Of a DNA stretch of 30,337 bases, positions 29,350 to 30,337 are shown piece by piece. The stretch is taken from assembly GCA_964463375.1 (NCBI GenBank), contig CAYXBQ010000034.1, forward strand, positions 1 through 30,337, in the 5' to 3' direction. The notes under the pieces were generated by a model, which was given only the letters and a program-made list of their open reading frames with translations, was not told the origin of the DNA and made no database searches. The first letter of the stretch is position 1; each line of letters begins with the position of its first letter. The position numbers were made by a program, and so were the translations under genes. Source of the stretch: UMGS1696 sp964463375. Lineage in GTDB: Bacteria > Bacillota > Clostridia > Oscillospirales > CAG-272.

Positions 29350-30337
29350 ATGATGAAAATGAAGAAACACACCCTTGTCACATTGTTTTTGGCCCTTGTG
29401 ACCCTGTTGCCGACGCTGATCTCCTGCGCCTCCGGTGGTGGTACCGAGACCACGAGTGCCTCCAACACGGACACGACTGCCACCACCGCACAGGAAACGG
29501 AAGAGACCGAGCTGATGCCCGACATTCCTGCCCTGGACTTCGGCGGGGAAGAATTTATGTTCCTTACCTCCGATGAAAACGACGACAACGGGTCTGACTG
29601 GATGACCTATGACGTATGGGTCGAGAACACCACCGGGGACGTGATCAACGATGCGGTGTTCGAGCGGAATCTGTATCTGGAAGACACCTACAACATCAAA
29701 ATGGCAGAATTCCAGGGCGTGACCGATACCCTTGCCAAGAAGGACGTAAGTGCCGGTACGGGTGAATACGATGCGGTCATGACCAACATCGTAGATGCAG
29801 CAGCGATGGCACAGGAAGGCTACACGATCAGTATGTACGACCTGCCGTATATCGACCTGACCAAGCCGTGGTGGGACCAGGGCTGCTCTAAGGACCTGGA
29901 GCTGTACGGAGAGATCTATTTTGCCACCGGGGACATCACCGTTATCGACAACGACGCTACCTGGGTGCTGATGTTCAACAAGCAGATCTACGAAGACAAC
30001 GGCTTTGACAATATCTATGATCGTGTCAAGGAATACGATTGGTTCTACGACGATATGCTGGAGATGATGTCTGCGGCGGCACTGGATGTGAACGGGGACG
30101 GCAAGATGGCACATGCCGACGATATTTTCGGCTTTGCGACCTCCGACGACTCCGGACAGGGTCTGTTCTATGCCTCCGGGGAAAAGCTTGTGTACAGAGA
30201 CGAGACCGGTTCGCCCTATCTGTGTACCACACCGGAAAGAATGTCCGGCGTAGTGGAAAAGGCTGGGCAGATGATGTCGGATAAGAGCATCACCGTGCTG
30301 ACCTCTGTGGTAGGTACCTCCGATGGTCTGCGGCATC
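29350..30337 (+). CDS. Solute-binding lipoprotein, truncated by the window end
   Basis: A partial open frame of 329 codons with no stop before the window edge. A lipoprotein signal ends TLISC with Cys26 lipidated, followed by a Thr/Ser-rich linker (about 28-55). The binding-protein region contains LDFGGEEFMFLTS, INDAVFERNLYLEDTYNI, YDAVMTNIVDAA, DLPYIDLTKPWWDQ and ATGDITVIDNDATWVLMFNKQIYED. The pattern (new fold start, INDA, WWDQ, ATGDI) matches cluster-1 extracellular solute-binding proteins for sugars and is paralogous to the 12697 protein. The ribosome binding site GGGAGG is at 29338-29343. Permeases would be beyond the window. Start codons ATG at 29350, 29353 and 29359 are all possible. 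Confidence 0.85.
   Translation, partial: MMKMKKHTLVTLFLALVTLLPTLISCASGGGTETTSASNTDTTATTAQETEETELMPDIPALDFGGEEFMFLTSDENDDNGSDWMTYDVWVENTTGDVINDAVFERNLYLEDTYNIKMAEFQGVTDTLAKKDVSAGTGEYDAVMTNIVDAAAMAQEGYTISMYDLPYIDLTKPWWDQGCSKDLELYGEIYFATGDITVIDNDATWVLMFNKQIYEDNGFDNIYDRVKEYDWFYDDMLEMMSAAALDVNGDGKMAHADDIFGFATSDDSGQGLFYASGEKLVYRDETGSPYLCTTPERMSGVVEKAGQMMSDKSITVLTSVVGTSDGLRH

Noticed and set aside
29185..30336. Minus-strand open frame at the right end
   Set aside because: The plus strand has a perfect promoter, ribosome binding site, lipobox and solute-binding protein pattern; the minus frame is its shadow.

Overview
The window looks like chromosomal DNA of an anaerobic, fermentative gut Firmicute (Clostridia, probably Oscillospirales/Ruminococcaceae-like). 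The signs are near-consensus sigma-A promoters (TTGACA, 17-bp spacer, often extended TGGTATAAT), AGGAGG-type ribosome binding sites, lipoprotein solute-binding proteins, an N-terminal-rubredoxin (reverse) rubrerythrin near a PerR/Fur-like regulator, and a CarD-family regulator. No tRNA, rRNA, CRISPR array, transposase, integrase or phage gene was seen. The assignment to a lineage is inference.

Bases 1-8230 (plus strand) hold a Gfo/Idh/MocA protein resembling GH109 enzymes, two secreted surface proteins with the same C-terminal tail, then GNAT acetyltransferase, PopT-type (DUF368) polyprenyl-phosphate transporter, PepC cysteine aminopeptidase, a cyclophilin lipoprotein and a phosphodiesterase/phosphatase-superfamily enzyme. 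Bases 8285-9342 (minus) hold a two-gene accessory module: a DUF3990-type gene broken by in-frame stops inside an 18-bp tandem repeat, followed by an overlapping partner gene.

Bases 9381-16740 (plus) look like a carbohydrate-foraging stretch: a GH42-like glycosidase, a third tail-bearing surface protein with a CBM9-like fold, an orphan lipoprotein solute-binding protein, and a GH38 alpha-mannosidase. With the GH109-like protein at the start, host-type glycans (N-glycan, mucin) are a reasonable substrate guess, but that is inference.

Bases 16750-29010 (minus) carry a redox module (PerR/Fur and reverse rubrerythrin), a membrane protein plus a TIM-barrel-like protein, a CarD regulator, and a tight five-gene run: ligA, alpha/beta hydrolase, MurJ/MviN-type flippase, GT4 glycosyltransferase, PstS-like lipoprotein. 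From 29350 a second orphan solute-binding lipoprotein begins and runs off the window, preceded by a palindrome-dense regulatory region.

The most interesting signal is a small family of surface-protein cassettes. Three proteins end in the same 27-residue tail (PQTFDAG, hydrophobic stretch, KKR), which resembles a non-canonical sortase sorting signal. Two of these genes are adjacent and share the promoter region, including a poly-T tract of 20 or 14 bases exactly 30 bp before the -35 box, and share the tail and terminator at nucleotide level, while their ectodomains are unrelated. This suggests constant-end, variable-middle cassettes with possible phase variation.
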